This document shows, piece by piece, positions 25,650 to 35,758 of a DNA stretch of 64,000 nucleotides (positions are counted from its first letter, which is position 1; the number at the start of each line of letters is the position of its first letter). This DNA comes from Lentisphaerales bacterium (GTDB lineage: Bacteria; Verrucomicrobiota; Lentisphaeria; Lentisphaerales; Lentisphaeraceae): contig JAKVBD010000007.1 in the NCBI GenBank assembly GCA_022446985.1, positions 59,481 through 123,480 of the forward strand, read 5' to 3'. The notes under the pieces were generated by a model that was not told where the DNA came from, made no database searches, and saw only the letters and a list, made by a program, of their open reading frames with translations. Made by a program: the position numbers and the translations under genes.

Positions 25650-27010
25650 AGCCCCAGTACGTGTCGTAGAGCCCCTGCTAAATCCGGGTACCTGTACTCA
25701 TAATCAAAGATATCCAGCTTCGCAGGCTTCAACCAGTTATTTGCCAAGAACATTTCATCAGCAATATTGCCAGGAAGCTTCTTGAGTACGAACTCAGGGA
25801 CTGGTAGAATTGCCGGACGCTTCAAAACTCGCGCCAGAGTCTTAGTGAATTCCAGATTTGTAACTGCATTCGGACTGACAACATTTACAGGTCCGAAGTA
25901 ACGTTCATCTTCTAAAGCTGACTCGACGATGTCCAGTAAATCATCCATGGCAATCCAGCTCATCATCTGTTCACCAGAACCAACTCGTCCACCCAAGCCA
26001 CAATTAAAGACTGGTAACATTTGCTGCAGTGCGCCTCCAGCGGGTGTCAAAACAGCACCTATGCGTAAGTTAACTGTTCGTATTCCAAGATCTTTTAAAG
26101 GCTCAAACTGAGCGTCCCAGTCGGCCACTAAATCCTGTAAAAAGCCTTCTCCTTTCGGAGATGTTTCATCGAATGCTTCTGCTTTATTTGGGTAATAGGC
26201 ACTGGCTGAAGCTGCCAGAACAATCTTTGGAGGATTTTCAAGTTCCTGGATACTCTCCACTAAAAGTCGGCTGGTGTCTATACGGCTGGTATAGGCTTCA
26301 TGCTTAAATTGCTCAGTCCACAGACCAATTATCTTTTTACCAGATAGATGAATAAACGCATCAAAACCTTCGAGCTTTTCTAGGTCTACTTCGCCAGTAT
26401 CCGGATTCCAGCCAATGTGATTGGGCTTGGTCGGGTTACGGGTCATGATTTCAACTTCATGGCCAAGCATCGTTAAAAACGGCTCTAGTGAAGAACCAAT
26501 AAGTCCCGTTCCGCCAATTATCAGAATACGCATAGATTTGATGTCGCGGTTAAAATGACGCTCTAAATCGGCTTTAGTCACTTCATGGCGGTACTTAAAC
26601 ATGCGATTCAGCTTATTTTGGATTACTCTGCCGCCCAAAAAGCGCCCTACAAGCCCAAGAGGCTCCTTGTAGGTTACATCATCAACCAATTCTGAAGTAT
26701 CTCTGTCTATGGACTTAAAAACGTGTTTATGGTCCCAATAATCAAAAGGACCTTCAACTTGAACATCACAAAACTGCTCATTAGGTACGACATCATGGTA
26801 TCTGGCAATCCAGCGTTTCTTTAAGGGTCCAAGCTTAATTTGAACATGCTCTTCGAGATTATCGGCAATGGACTTAGCTTTCTTCAAAATTTTCGCCGAT
26901 TCCCATGGTGGCTGAATTCTTCCAAAAGCTGCTGGAGAATTATGCCAATTGGCCAATTTTTCAGCCGAAACCGGCATCAATGATTTTTTAATCATCGTTT
27001 TGTTATCCAT
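25646..27010 (-). CDS. TIGR01777-family SDR epimerase with N-terminal SRPBCC domain
   Basis: About 454 residues. The N-terminal part (SLMPVSAEKLANWHNSPAAF, then IQPPWES and GPFDYWDHKHVFK) is an SRPBCC/START-like domain. From about residue 165 comes an SDR Rossmann fold with IGGTGLIGSSLEPFL (NAD(P)-binding) and ASASAYYP (YxxxK-like region), the TIGR01777 type once called cell-division inhibitor SulA-like. Substrate unknown. I place the start at ATG 27010, which overlaps the stop of the upstream SRAP gene by one base; an in-frame start at 27031 would overlap more. Confidence 0.85.
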   Translation of the reverse strand: MDNKTMIKKSLMPVSAEKLANWHNSPAAFGRIQPPWESAKILKKAKSIADNLEEHVQIKLGPLKKRWIARYHDVVPNEQFCDVQVEGPFDYWDHKHVFKSIDRDTSELVDDVTYKEPLGLVGRFLGGRVIQNKLNRMFKYRHEVTKADLERHFNRDIKSMRILIIGGTGLIGSSLEPFLTMLGHEVEIMTRNPTKPNHIGWNPDTGEVDLEKLEGFDAFIHLSGKKIIGLWTEQFKHEAYTSRIDTSRLLVESIQELENPPKIVLAASASAYYPNKAEAFDETSPKGEGFLQDLVADWDAQFEPLKDLGIRTVNLRIGAVLTPAGGALQQMLPVFNCGLGGRVGSGEQMMSWIAMDDLLDIVESALEDERYFGPVNVVSPNAVTNLEFTKTLARVLKRPAILPVPEFVLKKLPGNIADEMFLANNWLKPAKLDIFDYEYRYPDLAGALRHVLGL

Positions 27011-27684
27011 CAAAAAAGCTCTCTTTGCCAAAGAACCGGCTCCGCTGCAGGTTCTATCAATGACTTTGATTTATTTCTTACTGAGTTTACTTCTGTGCCG
27101 ACCTGATGATATTTTAGCCTATCCTGTGCCAAAGCTAATGCTGCCCCCAGCTGAAGCTCATTTGAGGCCCAATTGAGCGCATTTTCAAAACTGAGAATAA
27201 GTGGCATTCGATGATGAATCTCCTTCAAATTATCGGATGCATCTTTGGTAATAACTGTAAAAGTTTCAACTTCACCATTCACTGGAGAGTTCCACTTATC
27301 CCACAATCCAGCTAAAAAAAGATAGTCCCCTTCTTGGGGATAAAGGTATTGAGGAATTTTAGTTCCATTTTTAATCTGCCACTCAAAATAGCCGCTACAG
27401 GGTATTATGCATTGTTGAGTCCCTAACAGGTGTTTGAAAGATGACTTTTCATCCAAAGTCTCACTGCGTGCATTGATCAATCCAGCTCTTCGAGATGCAT
27501 CTTTCGACCAAAAAGGGATTAGTCCCCAGCTCTTCAACTCCACTCTGCCGTCTGCCAAAACTGCAGCCTCATCCGTCGGAGCTACATTGTAATTCGGCTC
27601 AACTTCATCGTACTCTGCCCAGAGAGCCTTTATGTCATCTGCTATTTCCTGCGGCTTTTTCTTAACCGCGAATCGCCCGCACAT
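27010..27684 (-). CDS. SRAP (YedK/HMCES) abasic-site shielding protein
   Basis: SRAP proteins form a covalent thiazolidine cross-link with abasic sites in single-stranded DNA, protecting forks. The 224-residue protein starts MCGRFA with the reactive Cys2 exposed after Met removal, and has NVAPT, INARSE (Asn71), SGYFEW (Glu101) and IHHRMP (His158), all the conserved active-site residues. Length matches YedK. It is coupled to the downstream SDR gene. No LexA box was recognised. Confidence 0.92.
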   Translation of the reverse strand: MCGRFAVKKKPQEIADDIKALWAEYDEVEPNYNVAPTDEAAVLADGRVELKSWGLIPFWSKDASRRAGLINARSETLDEKSSFKHLLGTQQCIIPCSGYFEWQIKNGTKIPQYLYPQEGDYLFLAGLWDKWNSPVNGEVETFTVITKDASDNLKEIHHRMPLILSFENALNWASNELQLGAALALAQDRLKYHQVGTEVNSVRNKSKSLIEPAAEPVLWQRELF

Positions 27685-27799
27685 TTCTAAGCAACCTTTA
27701 AGAATATTCTCTTTAGATCAATATATAGTTTGTTTGAGCGAAATCATAATACCTGTACTAATCTCTCCTCAATACTCTCCAAACGATGCGTGAAACCCA

Positions 27800-27833
27800 T
27801 TAAAAAAGCTCTGGTTCGTTAAAACCAGAGCTT
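27800..27833 (-). terminator. Rho-independent terminator after the DUF1501 gene
   Basis: AGCTCTGGTT (27807-27816) and AACCAGAGCT (27823-27832) form a 10-bp stem with a six-base loop. Read on the minus strand, the stem is followed by six T. Confidence 0.85.
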
Positions 27834-27855
27834 ATGCATTTGCGATTGATGAATT

Positions 27856-29136
27856 TTAAAAAAGACTGGTGAGTGGTTTGCCTCTGTGAGCTACCTGGAA
27901 AGGTCTGCCTCCTGGAGAATGAAGAATCTTATCGATAGGTAATCCCAAAGAATAAGCAATCGTCGCATTAAAATCTTGAACCTTCACTTTGTTCTCGATG
28001 ACATTTTTACCACCGGCATCTGTTTTACCATAAGTTTGACCACCTTTGATGCCGCCACCAGCAAGCAAACAAGTAAAGGCTTTGGGATAGTGATCACGAC
28101 CATTATTTTGGTTAATGACTGGTGTTCTACCAAACTCTGTGGCTAGGACTATCAGTGTCGAATCCAACAGACCGCGTGAAGATAAATCCTTGATCAAAGC
28201 TCCCATACCCTGATCAAGCATACCACTTTTATCCGGAAAGGTGTCATATATAGCTCTGTGATTATCCCAACCACTAAGATTGACTTCAACATAACGCACG
28301 CCTTTCTCGACTAATCGACGGGCGAGCATACAGCCCTGACCGAACTTATGTTTACCGTAAAGCTCGACCATTTTTTCGTTTTCCTGAGATATATCAAAAG
28401 CTGCCAAGTCTGTACTGGTCATCAACTTTACGGCATCTTTATAAATCTCACCATAAGCCGAAACCAAACGCTGTTTATACTTCTGCTCATACTTGCCATT
28501 CAGCTTCGAGAGCATTGCAAAGCGATCTTTAAAGACTTCTTCAGACACTGTTTTGTGGCGTTTACTGTACTGCAAGCCAGCTTCTGGATCGCCAATTGGT
28601 AAAGCTGCATATGAAGCTTCAAAGAAACCACCACCAAGTGTTTTACCGCCACCACCAACTTTAACAAATGAAGGCAAGGTATCCGAGATCTTACCACCAA
28701 GTTTACTCACCCAGGCTCCCATTTCTGGATGCTGAATAGTTCCACGCTGAGCATATGAAGTATGCATGATATATCGCCCCTGCTCATGAGCTCCCTGAGT
28801 TGTACTCAAAGAATTCACCACAGCAACTTTATCCATCTGTTTCGCCATAGTCGGAAAATACTGACTGACTCTGACGCCATCGGCGTTTGTCTTGGCTTCA
28901 CCGGCATTGCCGCAAACTTCTTTGTTTTCTGGCTTAATGTCAAAACTATCCAGATGACTCATGCCACCTCTCATATAGAGGTAGATGACATTCTTAGCTG
29001 TTCCACTACCACCGACTTTAATGATACTTTCAGTGGCTGCAGATAAACTGTTAATACAAGAAACTCCAAGGAAAGAACCTGCTGCTCTTTGAACAAAATG
29101 ACGTCTGGTAAGATCCATATTTTCTAAAATACTCAT
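27856..29136 (-). CDS. DUF1501 protein with Tat signal
   Basis: DUF1501 proteins are sulfatase/phosphatase-fold exported proteins abundant in Planctomycetes, Verrucomicrobia and Lentisphaerae; their substrate is unknown. The 426-residue protein begins with a twin-arginine signal (LTRRHFVQRAAGSFLGVS), then YLYMRGGMSHLDSFDIKPE, GWDNHRAIYD, and LATEFGRTPVINQNNGRDHYP with the conserved metal-site EFGRTP motif. It lies 11 bp downstream of the DUF1549/DUF1553 gene, the standard partner. GGAGAT precedes the ATG. Confidence 0.93.
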   Translation of the reverse strand: MSILENMDLTRRHFVQRAAGSFLGVSCINSLSAATESIIKVGGSGTAKNVIYLYMRGGMSHLDSFDIKPENKEVCGNAGEAKTNADGVRVSQYFPTMAKQMDKVAVVNSLSTTQGAHEQGRYIMHTSYAQRGTIQHPEMGAWVSKLGGKISDTLPSFVKVGGGGKTLGGGFFEASYAALPIGDPEAGLQYSKRHKTVSEEVFKDRFAMLSKLNGKYEQKYKQRLVSAYGEIYKDAVKLMTSTDLAAFDISQENEKMVELYGKHKFGQGCMLARRLVEKGVRYVEVNLSGWDNHRAIYDTFPDKSGMLDQGMGALIKDLSSRGLLDSTLIVLATEFGRTPVINQNNGRDHYPKAFTCLLAGGGIKGGQTYGKTDAGGKNVIENKVKVQDFNATIAYSLGLPIDKILHSPGGRPFQVAHRGKPLTSLF

Positions 29137-29147
29137 CGATTATCTCC

Positions 29148-31235
29148 TTATTTCTTGAACATGAATTCGTTGGAATTGATCAACACCCAAACGATATCTT
29201 TGGCGGCTTGCTGAGGATTTCTCTCAAAGCGAGAGGCAAACATATTTCTTTCTTCTTTGTCCGGCATTCTAGATAAAATGGACAAGTAAGCGACATCGAC
29301 TTTTTCTAAAAAACTCTGAGCCTGTTTTATATTCATATTTATGTAACTGTACGGATTATTCGTTATAGAATCTTCGACTTTACCGTTCAGAAGCGTCAAA
29401 GCTTGAGGAACAGAAGCTTCATCAACTGCACCATCGATTAACAACCTTTCAGACTGACCGAAGCGTCTTAAAAAATGGGCAGCCGGAGCAGGAGACGATA
29501 TTTCAGAAGCACGCGTAAATTCCCTTCTAGAAGAATTCTTCAGAGCTCTTTTTTGCATCTCTGCATCCTTCATTGATACACGCATTTCAGCTACTTGTTT
29601 TCTTAAACCCTCTGCTGTTTTGTGATCTTTCTTTTTTACTGCTGCTTTAATTTTTTTCTGAAGGGCTGCGTATTTTTTCTTGTCGTTGCTCATACTCTTA
29701 TTGGCACTGGCCATCTGATTATTCATCGCCATCATTCCCATGCTCATTTCATTACTGGTAATCATGGTTTTCAGGTACTTATTCCCCTTCTCTTTAACAG
29801 TTTCGGCAAGTTCTTTGTAGCTACCTTCATCAAGCTTTGCCAAAGTTTCATGAAGTATTGTCCGGTTAGTTTTGATTGCTTTCCCCGGTAGTTTTATATC
29901 TGGATTCTCAACTCCAAGCGACAATATAGAATCCCAAAGCTGTTCAGCAGTCATTCTCTTCAGCATTGGTCCAGCAAAGTAATTCTTGCCTTCAACATCT
30001 TCCACTACAGCCTCACGCTGGTAAGTCTTAGAATTAACTATGATCTTGGTAAACCTTTTAAGATCATAGTTCACGTCTTTCATAGCCTTCACAAGTGCAT
30101 CAGTTAATTCCTTGTTTGGGCCTTCTGCTTTGCGGGTGATATTTAAGAGGTCGCCAATAAGAGGTGCTCCCATATACTTATCCCACATTCTGTTGACGAT
30201 TGTCTTTGTGAACATTGGATTGTTTTTAGATGTCTCCCTATGAGCAAATGTCTTACTTGAATTAATATCGTCGCCAGTTATTCCGAATACTATTTTAGCC
30301 TTTTTATTTGTCTTCAGCTTACGGCTGACTTCTTTTTTATAACGCGGGTTATCTATTGTCACTTCATCGCCATAAGGAACGCCGGCTTTGATCACATCAA
30401 ATGGTTTAGCATCATCGTAATCATAATCGTGAGGCAAGCGAATCAAACCAGTACCTGTGTGATCGACATTACCAAAAAGTGCTTCTGTAAAATTTTGACC
30501 AAATTTTTTTAAATCACGCTCACTTTTATCTAATTGGCGATAATACTGAGAGCGCTCATCTTCTCTATCATTGCCATAACGATTTACTTTCATGCCATTT
30601 GTAAATGCTGCTAATTTGTAGAAGTCCATCTGGGACCAGCGATCAAATGGGTGATCGTGGCACTGCGCGCAGACCATGCTTGTCCCAAGAAAAATCTGCA
30701 TAGTATTTGCCATATTATCCAATGGCATGCCAGCATCTCTTAGGTAGTAACCCGTTGCGCCATTTGCGTGTTCATTCAACTTACCATTTGAGGTCAGCAT
30801 TTCATGCACAAATTTATCGTAAGGTTTATTCTTGCGAATTGAATCTTTAATAAAGCTTATGTAGTTGTCTCCAGAGCCAAAGCTCATTCTGGAAGTAGCT
30901 CTCAAAGTATCTGCCCAGTAGTTGAAATTATGTGATACAAAGCCTTCTGAATTGATCAGTTTATCGATCAATTTTGAGCGTTTGTTTCTATCGCTGGAGG
31001 TGAGGAAACTATGAATTTCACCATAAGTAGGAATACGACCAACCAAATCGAGATAGAGCCTTCTGACAAAAACTTCATCTGAAGCCAATTTGTTTGGTTT
31101 AATTTTTTCTTCCATTAATTTTGTTAAAATCAACTTGTCCAGTTCACTCGACATTCTCTGCTGTTTGCTATCTGCACAAACTTCACTTACAAGAATCATC
31201 GATAGTATTGTTGATATAAGAATTGGGATTTTCAT
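29148..31235 (-). CDS. DUF1549/DUF1553 exported protein
   Basis: About 695 residues with a signal peptide (MKIPILISTILSMILVSEVCA). The N-terminal DUF1549 domain contains DEVFVRRLYLDLVGRIPT and a CAQCHDHPFDRW motif, i.e. a CxxCH heme-c-type site. The C-terminal DUF1553 domain contains NRMWDKYMGAPLIGD and TYQREA. A Lys/Met-rich coiled stretch lies between residues about 480 and 560. It is the usual partner of the DUF1501 gene that follows. The role is unknown. ATG 31235 has GGAG 10 bases upstream; GTG 31241 is an alternative start. Confidence 0.92.
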   Translation of the reverse strand: MKIPILISTILSMILVSEVCADSKQQRMSSELDKLILTKLMEEKIKPNKLASDEVFVRRLYLDLVGRIPTYGEIHSFLTSSDRNKRSKLIDKLINSEGFVSHNFNYWADTLRATSRMSFGSGDNYISFIKDSIRKNKPYDKFVHEMLTSNGKLNEHANGATGYYLRDAGMPLDNMANTMQIFLGTSMVCAQCHDHPFDRWSQMDFYKLAAFTNGMKVNRYGNDREDERSQYYRQLDKSERDLKKFGQNFTEALFGNVDHTGTGLIRLPHDYDYDDAKPFDVIKAGVPYGDEVTIDNPRYKKEVSRKLKTNKKAKIVFGITGDDINSSKTFAHRETSKNNPMFTKTIVNRMWDKYMGAPLIGDLLNITRKAEGPNKELTDALVKAMKDVNYDLKRFTKIIVNSKTYQREAVVEDVEGKNYFAGPMLKRMTAEQLWDSILSLGVENPDIKLPGKAIKTNRTILHETLAKLDEGSYKELAETVKEKGNKYLKTMITSNEMSMGMMAMNNQMASANKSMSNDKKKYAALQKKIKAAVKKKDHKTAEGLRKQVAEMRVSMKDAEMQKRALKNSSRREFTRASEISSPAPAAHFLRRFGQSERLLIDGAVDEASVPQALTLLNGKVEDSITNNPYSYINMNIKQAQSFLEKVDVAYLSILSRMPDKEERNMFASRFERNPQQAAKDIVWVLINSNEFMFKK

Positions 31236-31405
31236 TACCACACTACTCCATATTCAATCTTCAAACGATCATTATTTCACATACAACTGAAAGCTATTAC
31301 ACCAAATAATATAATGGTCTTACATTCCCGAATGGAAATTTTTTTTGTTAATATGGATTTCTAGAAAAAAACATATCTATTTCTTCTCGAATAAAAAGGG
31401 ACACA

Positions 31406-32608
31406 ATGAATAAAGAATTATCGGGCGATTCTTTCTTTGCCAAACCTCTGGATTTTGCAGAGCCACTACACCTAAAACCTCTTAAAAGTGCAGGTCTGGC
31501 AATATGCTCTGGAATCCTACTGGCAATCAGTATTACTCAACTGTCATTTATGGTCTGGGTTTCTTTCGTTCCATTCTGGCTGGGATTAAAAGGAAGAAAG
31601 GACAAAGGAGTTTTTTGGTTAGGAACTCTCTTTGGAGTTTCATACTTGCTATTTTCAAAACTCCCTAAGCCAGACTTTTTTTCTTTAGACAACTCTGCAT
31701 CTGCTATTTTAGTCGCTCTTCGTTTTGGCTTCTGGGCCTGGTTTTCACGCAAAATGTATTTTTACCTGACATTCCCTAGGGTAAATATGACTATTGCAGA
31801 TGCCCCTCGGCAGCAATTCATTTTTTCTAAATTCAAAATGTTCCTCCTCTGTCTTGGAAGCTCCTTTTTATGGGTCTTTCTGGAATGGATCACAATCACT
31901 ACTTTGATAAGATTTGATGGGTCCCAACTGGCTCTTTCACAGACTCAAAATATTTTCATCTTACCAATCGCTGCCTTTTCTGGCCTTTTAGGAGTAAGCT
32001 TCATCATTATCCTAATCAACATGGCTGTTGCTTTGGTACTCGAAAGCAAATTGATCGACCGCCAAACTCCCCTCGCCTGGTCTTTTCCGTTAGTTTCTAT
32101 TCTTCTCTCATTGACCTTCATTGTTGTATGTAACGATCTATCAGTTACAAATATCCCAAATCAATCACTAACTGTTGAAGACATCGATTTAAACAATGAA
32201 AATGCAATTCAGCAACTTAACAAAGGTCTTGTTCTGGGAAGTTTAAACTCTGAAGAACTGACATCTCAGAATTGCCGCGAATTTCTTCGCAACGGCAGTA
32301 ATATTTTATCAATCAAAAATTCACAAGACATAAATTTGAGCATTTACAGAGCTGTCGAAAATGGCGTCCCCATATACTATCAAACTGCCAATGACCCGCC
32401 ACTCTTCATTCTGCCCAACGGACAGGTCAAACATAAATTTATTGACCTCCCCGTCAAAGTCAATTTTGAGCCGACTTTCTACTATAGAAATCCAAATTTC
32501 TTCACAAATATTGTCTTTATTGCTACTTTTATTGCATTTTTAGCGTCAGGACTTCACTTTTACAAAAGGAAGACTATCTTGCGCGACTTAATTTCCGGAA
32601 AGGATTGA
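31406..32608 (+). CDS. Apolipoprotein N-acyltransferase-like membrane protein lacking most of the catalytic domain
   Basis: The 400-residue protein has six or more membrane segments. The order WVSFVPFWLGLKG, FLWVFLEWITI, LALSQTQNIFILPIAAFSGLLGVSFIIILINMAV mirrors the membrane half of Lnt (PLAW..FVPL, W..LEW, GYSQ, G..GVSFLIV..N). After the membrane half, the carbon-nitrogen-hydrolase domain is reduced to about 130 residues. A tail resembling the end of that domain remains (YRAVENGVPIYYQTANDPPLFILPNGQV near residue 313), then a final membrane segment. The parts that would carry the Glu-Lys-Cys triad are missing. It may be an inactive paralogue or have another role. Confidence 0.6.
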   Translation: MNKELSGDSFFAKPLDFAEPLHLKPLKSAGLAICSGILLAISITQLSFMVWVSFVPFWLGLKGRKDKGVFWLGTLFGVSYLLFSKLPKPDFFSLDNSASAILVALRFGFWAWFSRKMYFYLTFPRVNMTIADAPRQQFIFSKFKMFLLCLGSSFLWVFLEWITITTLIRFDGSQLALSQTQNIFILPIAAFSGLLGVSFIIILINMAVALVLESKLIDRQTPLAWSFPLVSILLSLTFIVVCNDLSVTNIPNQSLTVEDIDLNNENAIQQLNKGLVLGSLNSEELTSQNCREFLRNGSNILSIKNSQDINLSIYRAVENGVPIYYQTANDPPLFILPNGQVKHKFIDLPVKVNFEPTFYYRNPNFFTNIVFIATFIAFLASGLHFYKRKTILRDLISGKD

Positions 32609-32635
32609 ATTTTAAAGTTTTAGGTTAAACAAATT

Positions 32636-34465
32636 ATGGTTAAATACGACGTTATAGTTATTGGTGGCGGTCATGCCGGTGTTGAAGCATCTTCTGCTGC
32701 TGCCCGCATGGGAGCAAGCACTTTACTGTTAACTCAAAATGTTGACCATATCGGAGCCATGTCCTGTAACCCGGCTATCGGTGGTATTGCCAAAGGTCAC
32801 GTTGCCAGAGAGATTGATGCTCTTGGCGGTGAGATGGGACAAAATACCGATGCCACTGCGATTCAATTCAGAATGCTCAATCGCAGCCGTGGACCAGCCG
32901 TTTGGTCACCGCGAGCTCAGTGCGATAAAGTTTTATATCAGCGCCGCATTAAGCAACAGCTGGAAAAGATTCCAAACCTGACAATTCAACAGGCTGAAGG
33001 ACTTCACTTCGTTACCGGCAAAGACAAAATAATTGCCGTTGAAACACAATTTGGCGACCGTTACGAATCTGAATCTTTCGTTCTTTGTGCCGGAACTTTC
33101 ATGCGCGGCCTTATGCACTTTGGTGATCGCCAGTTCCCCGGTGGACGTACAGGAGATGCCGCTGCTGAATCAATTTCTATCTCATTAGCCGAAGACCTCG
33201 GTCTGGAACTGATGAGACTTAAAACTGGAACTCCGCCAAGAGTTCTTGCCAAAACTATCGACTTCTCGGTAATGGATCCGCAAGGAAGCGATGGCGAAGG
33301 ATCATTTTCTTATTGGCCGATAGAAAAGGATTACCTGACAATTGATCGCGGTCAGGTTCCGCAACTTCCTTGTTACATCATACATACCACGGCTGAAACC
33401 AAGAAAGTGATCGAAGATAATTTACACAGATCGCCAATGTATAATGGCGCGATCAAAGGTATCGGTACACGTTACTGCCCTTCTATTGAAGACAAAGTCA
33501 ATCGTTTCGCGGACAAGATGTCGCACCAGATTTACCTTGAGCCAGAAGGTGCTTACACCGATGAATACTACCTCAATGGTATTTCAACCAGTCTGCCGGT
33601 TGATGTCCAGGTGCAGATGATTCGCTCTCTTCCTGGTATGTCAAAAGCCGAGCTGACTCGTTACGCTTATGCCGTCGAATATGACGTTGTCGCTCCGCAC
33701 CAGACAACCGGTGCGTTGTCCGTCAAGAAATGGCCAAACCTTTTTGTTGCCGGCCAGATAAATGGTACCAGTGGATACGAAGAAGCTGGTGGTCAAGGTT
33801 TGATTGCCGGCTGCAATGCCGCCCGTTTAGCTGCCAAAAAAGATGCCATGATCATTGGTCGTGACCAGGCTTACATTGGTGTTATGGTTGACGACCTGGT
33901 GACAAAAGATATCACTGAACCATATAGACTTTTCACTAGTCGTGCTGAGTACAGACTTTTACTTCGTCAGGATAACGCTGACCGTCGTTTGAGTAAAATT
34001 GCCTATGAGCATGGCCTACTCCCCTACTCCAAATACTCAATCGTCGAAAAGAAAGAGCAACTCATCGCTGAAGAAAAAGCCAGACTCGAAAGTATCCGTA
34101 AACACGGCAAAACGCTTTGGGAGCACCTCCGCTCCAATGAAAACACTTATGAAACGCTCATTGAAGATAGACCGGAAGGTCTACCAGGTGATGTTATTGA
34201 GCAATTGAATATCGATGCCCAGTATGAGGCTTACATCAAACGCGAAATGCAACAGGTCAGCAAAACAAAACGTCTCGAGGGTTGGAAAATTCCAACCAGT
34301 TTTGATTATGAGAGTGTTTCCGGTTTGAGAAATGAAGCTCGTCTCAAATTGATTCGCTTCCGTCCTGAAACTCTCGGACAAGCATCGCGAATTGATGGAG
34401 TCACACCGGCCGAAATTGGTCTCTTGCAGGTTTTCATCAAACGCCAGGCATCTGGCGATAGTTAA
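32636..34465 (+). CDS. mnmG: tRNA uridine-34 carboxymethylaminomethyl-modification enzyme MnmG (GidA)
   Basis: MnmG, with MnmE, installs the cmnm5 group on U34 of tRNAs using FAD, NADH and methylene-THF. The 609-residue protein opens with the FAD motif VIGGGHAGVEASSAAARMG, followed by CNPAIGGIAKGHVAREIDALGGEMG, and later RYCPSIEDKV and INGTSGYEEAGGQGLIAGCNAAR. The helical C-terminal domain that binds MnmE and tRNA is complete. A terminator follows. mnmG is near oriC in many bacteria; here the candidate origin is 11 kb to the right. Confidence 0.97.
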   Translation: MVKYDVIVIGGGHAGVEASSAAARMGASTLLLTQNVDHIGAMSCNPAIGGIAKGHVAREIDALGGEMGQNTDATAIQFRMLNRSRGPAVWSPRAQCDKVLYQRRIKQQLEKIPNLTIQQAEGLHFVTGKDKIIAVETQFGDRYESESFVLCAGTFMRGLMHFGDRQFPGGRTGDAAAESISISLAEDLGLELMRLKTGTPPRVLAKTIDFSVMDPQGSDGEGSFSYWPIEKDYLTIDRGQVPQLPCYIIHTTAETKKVIEDNLHRSPMYNGAIKGIGTRYCPSIEDKVNRFADKMSHQIYLEPEGAYTDEYYLNGISTSLPVDVQVQMIRSLPGMSKAELTRYAYAVEYDVVAPHQTTGALSVKKWPNLFVAGQINGTSGYEEAGGQGLIAGCNAARLAAKKDAMIIGRDQAYIGVMVDDLVTKDITEPYRLFTSRAEYRLLLRQDNADRRLSKIAYEHGLLPYSKYSIVEKKEQLIAEEKARLESIRKHGKTLWEHLRSNENTYETLIEDRPEGLPGDVIEQLNIDAQYEAYIKREMQQVSKTKRLEGWKIPTSFDYESVSGLRNEARLKLIRFRPETLGQASRIDGVTPAEIGLLQVFIKRQASGDS

Positions 34466-34482
34466 ATTTTTCAAAATTTCAG

Positions 34483-34515
34483 AAAAGGCTCCGCTTCGAG
34501 GCCTTTTTTATTTTT
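34483..34515 (+). terminator. Rho-independent terminator of mnmG
   Basis: AAAAGGC (34483-34489) pairs with GCCTTTT (34501-34507), extended by CTC/GAG with a one-base bulge, followed by a T-rich run to 34515. Confidence 0.85.
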
Positions 34516-35667
34516 CGAAGTCTTAAAAATTTTTAGAAAACAGAAAATTTCGAGAGTCGTCATGGTTTTCCCCTAACCAGACAATTCTGTCTATCTCTAA
34601 AAACGAAAACTTTATAAAAATTCTGGCATCAAAATATTTCTAAATGTTCCAAAAATGGCAGGATTTGGTAATTTATAAGTTTTCAATCAAATTAAAGGAT
34701 TAACTCCTTAAGTAAATACCATAGAATCGATTTTAAGACATCTAGAATCGAATTATTAGACCCATTATAACTTCTATATCGTTTTATAAAACTAATCAGA
34801 TCCTAGGGTACTCTATGAGATCCAAAAGCTAAATAAGCTTAATTTCAGCCCAAAAACACTCAAAAAACAAAGAGTTATGCGCCTCAAACACACAGACATG
34901 ATACAACTCAATAACTCTCATCTTGAGAAGTGATTTCACTGCTTTTGACTTAATTCTTGCGAATGATCAAAATTGAACTTTTTCGTCAAGTTACGAAATT
35001 AAACAGAGTCAACCAATTACTAGATGCTGAAATAATTGATTAGTCATTAACTTCTTAGCTAAACTCCCTCTGCACTAGCATATCGCCGAATTCATTATAA
35101 AAATCAATAATCAATCTTACTGCAATTGAGACGATAAGATTAGAACAAATATACATCGCTTTCAAGGAAACTCATCAAGTCTTGCTTATCTCCCTCGATA
35201 TCAACCAGGTTGTTACTCCCCTCCTCTACTGCTTGCATGAATATTTACTCATAATTTCAAAACTCTAAATATTTGGAACCAATGTCTACATTTGAATACC
35301 TCTCCTTATATACATAATCCCAAAACATTCAGATATTAAGCATGAAGAAAAAAGCAGACTGAGTACTTTCTTTTAAAAAGCTTTTACTATTCTTATGATC
35401 ACTGTGTTTCCATCCCTCTTCAGAGCCTCCTGAAACCATCCAAATTGATCTCATCCCCTAAACAATAAATAGCTCTAAAATTCACTAATTCAGATACTTA
35501 AAACTCATACTTATTTGGGTTCAAAACTTACTCAACAGCCAATCATAAAAACTAAACTATCCAAACATAATAAAAACACTAATATATATACAAAATAATA
35601 AATAAATAAAATATACATAAAACACTTATATATAGTAATATACGATATAAAAGACAATAAAAATAAC
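34516..35667. other. Long AT-rich intergenic stretch without recognisable gene
   Basis: About 1.15 kb, AT-rich, with stops in every frame. A 9-bp direct repeat TAGAATCGA lies at 34722 and 34743 (21 bp apart, two helical turns). The last 150 bases are nearly all A and T. I see no tRNA fold, DnaA box or CRISPR. Together with 35668-35758 it could be a large regulatory or structural region for the gene at 35759. Confidence 0.5.
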
Positions 35668-35753
35668 TATATTTAACTGTAAAATATAGTGACATTTAAT
35701 CATATTTAGTTATATTTAACTGTATAGACAATGACATTTAACGACGATATAGT
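35668..35753 (+). repeat. Two tandem 43-bp imperfect repeats directly upstream of the sigma-54-activator-like gene
   Basis: TATATTTAACTGTA is exact at 35668-35681 and 35711-35724 (43 bp apart). TGACATTTAA is exact at 35690-35699 and 35732-35741 (42 bp apart). Each unit ends in a (T/G)ATATAGT or ATTTAGT string. The second unit ends six bases before the start codon at 35759, covering the place where a ribosome site should be. Confidence 0.75.
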
Positions 35754-35758
35754 GATAT

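Noticed and set aside
34516..35758. The long AT-rich gap after mnmG as the origin of replication
   Set aside because: mnmG is often near oriC, but I found no DnaA box here, and rows at 41 kb still show C over G on the plus strand, so the skew has not changed yet.
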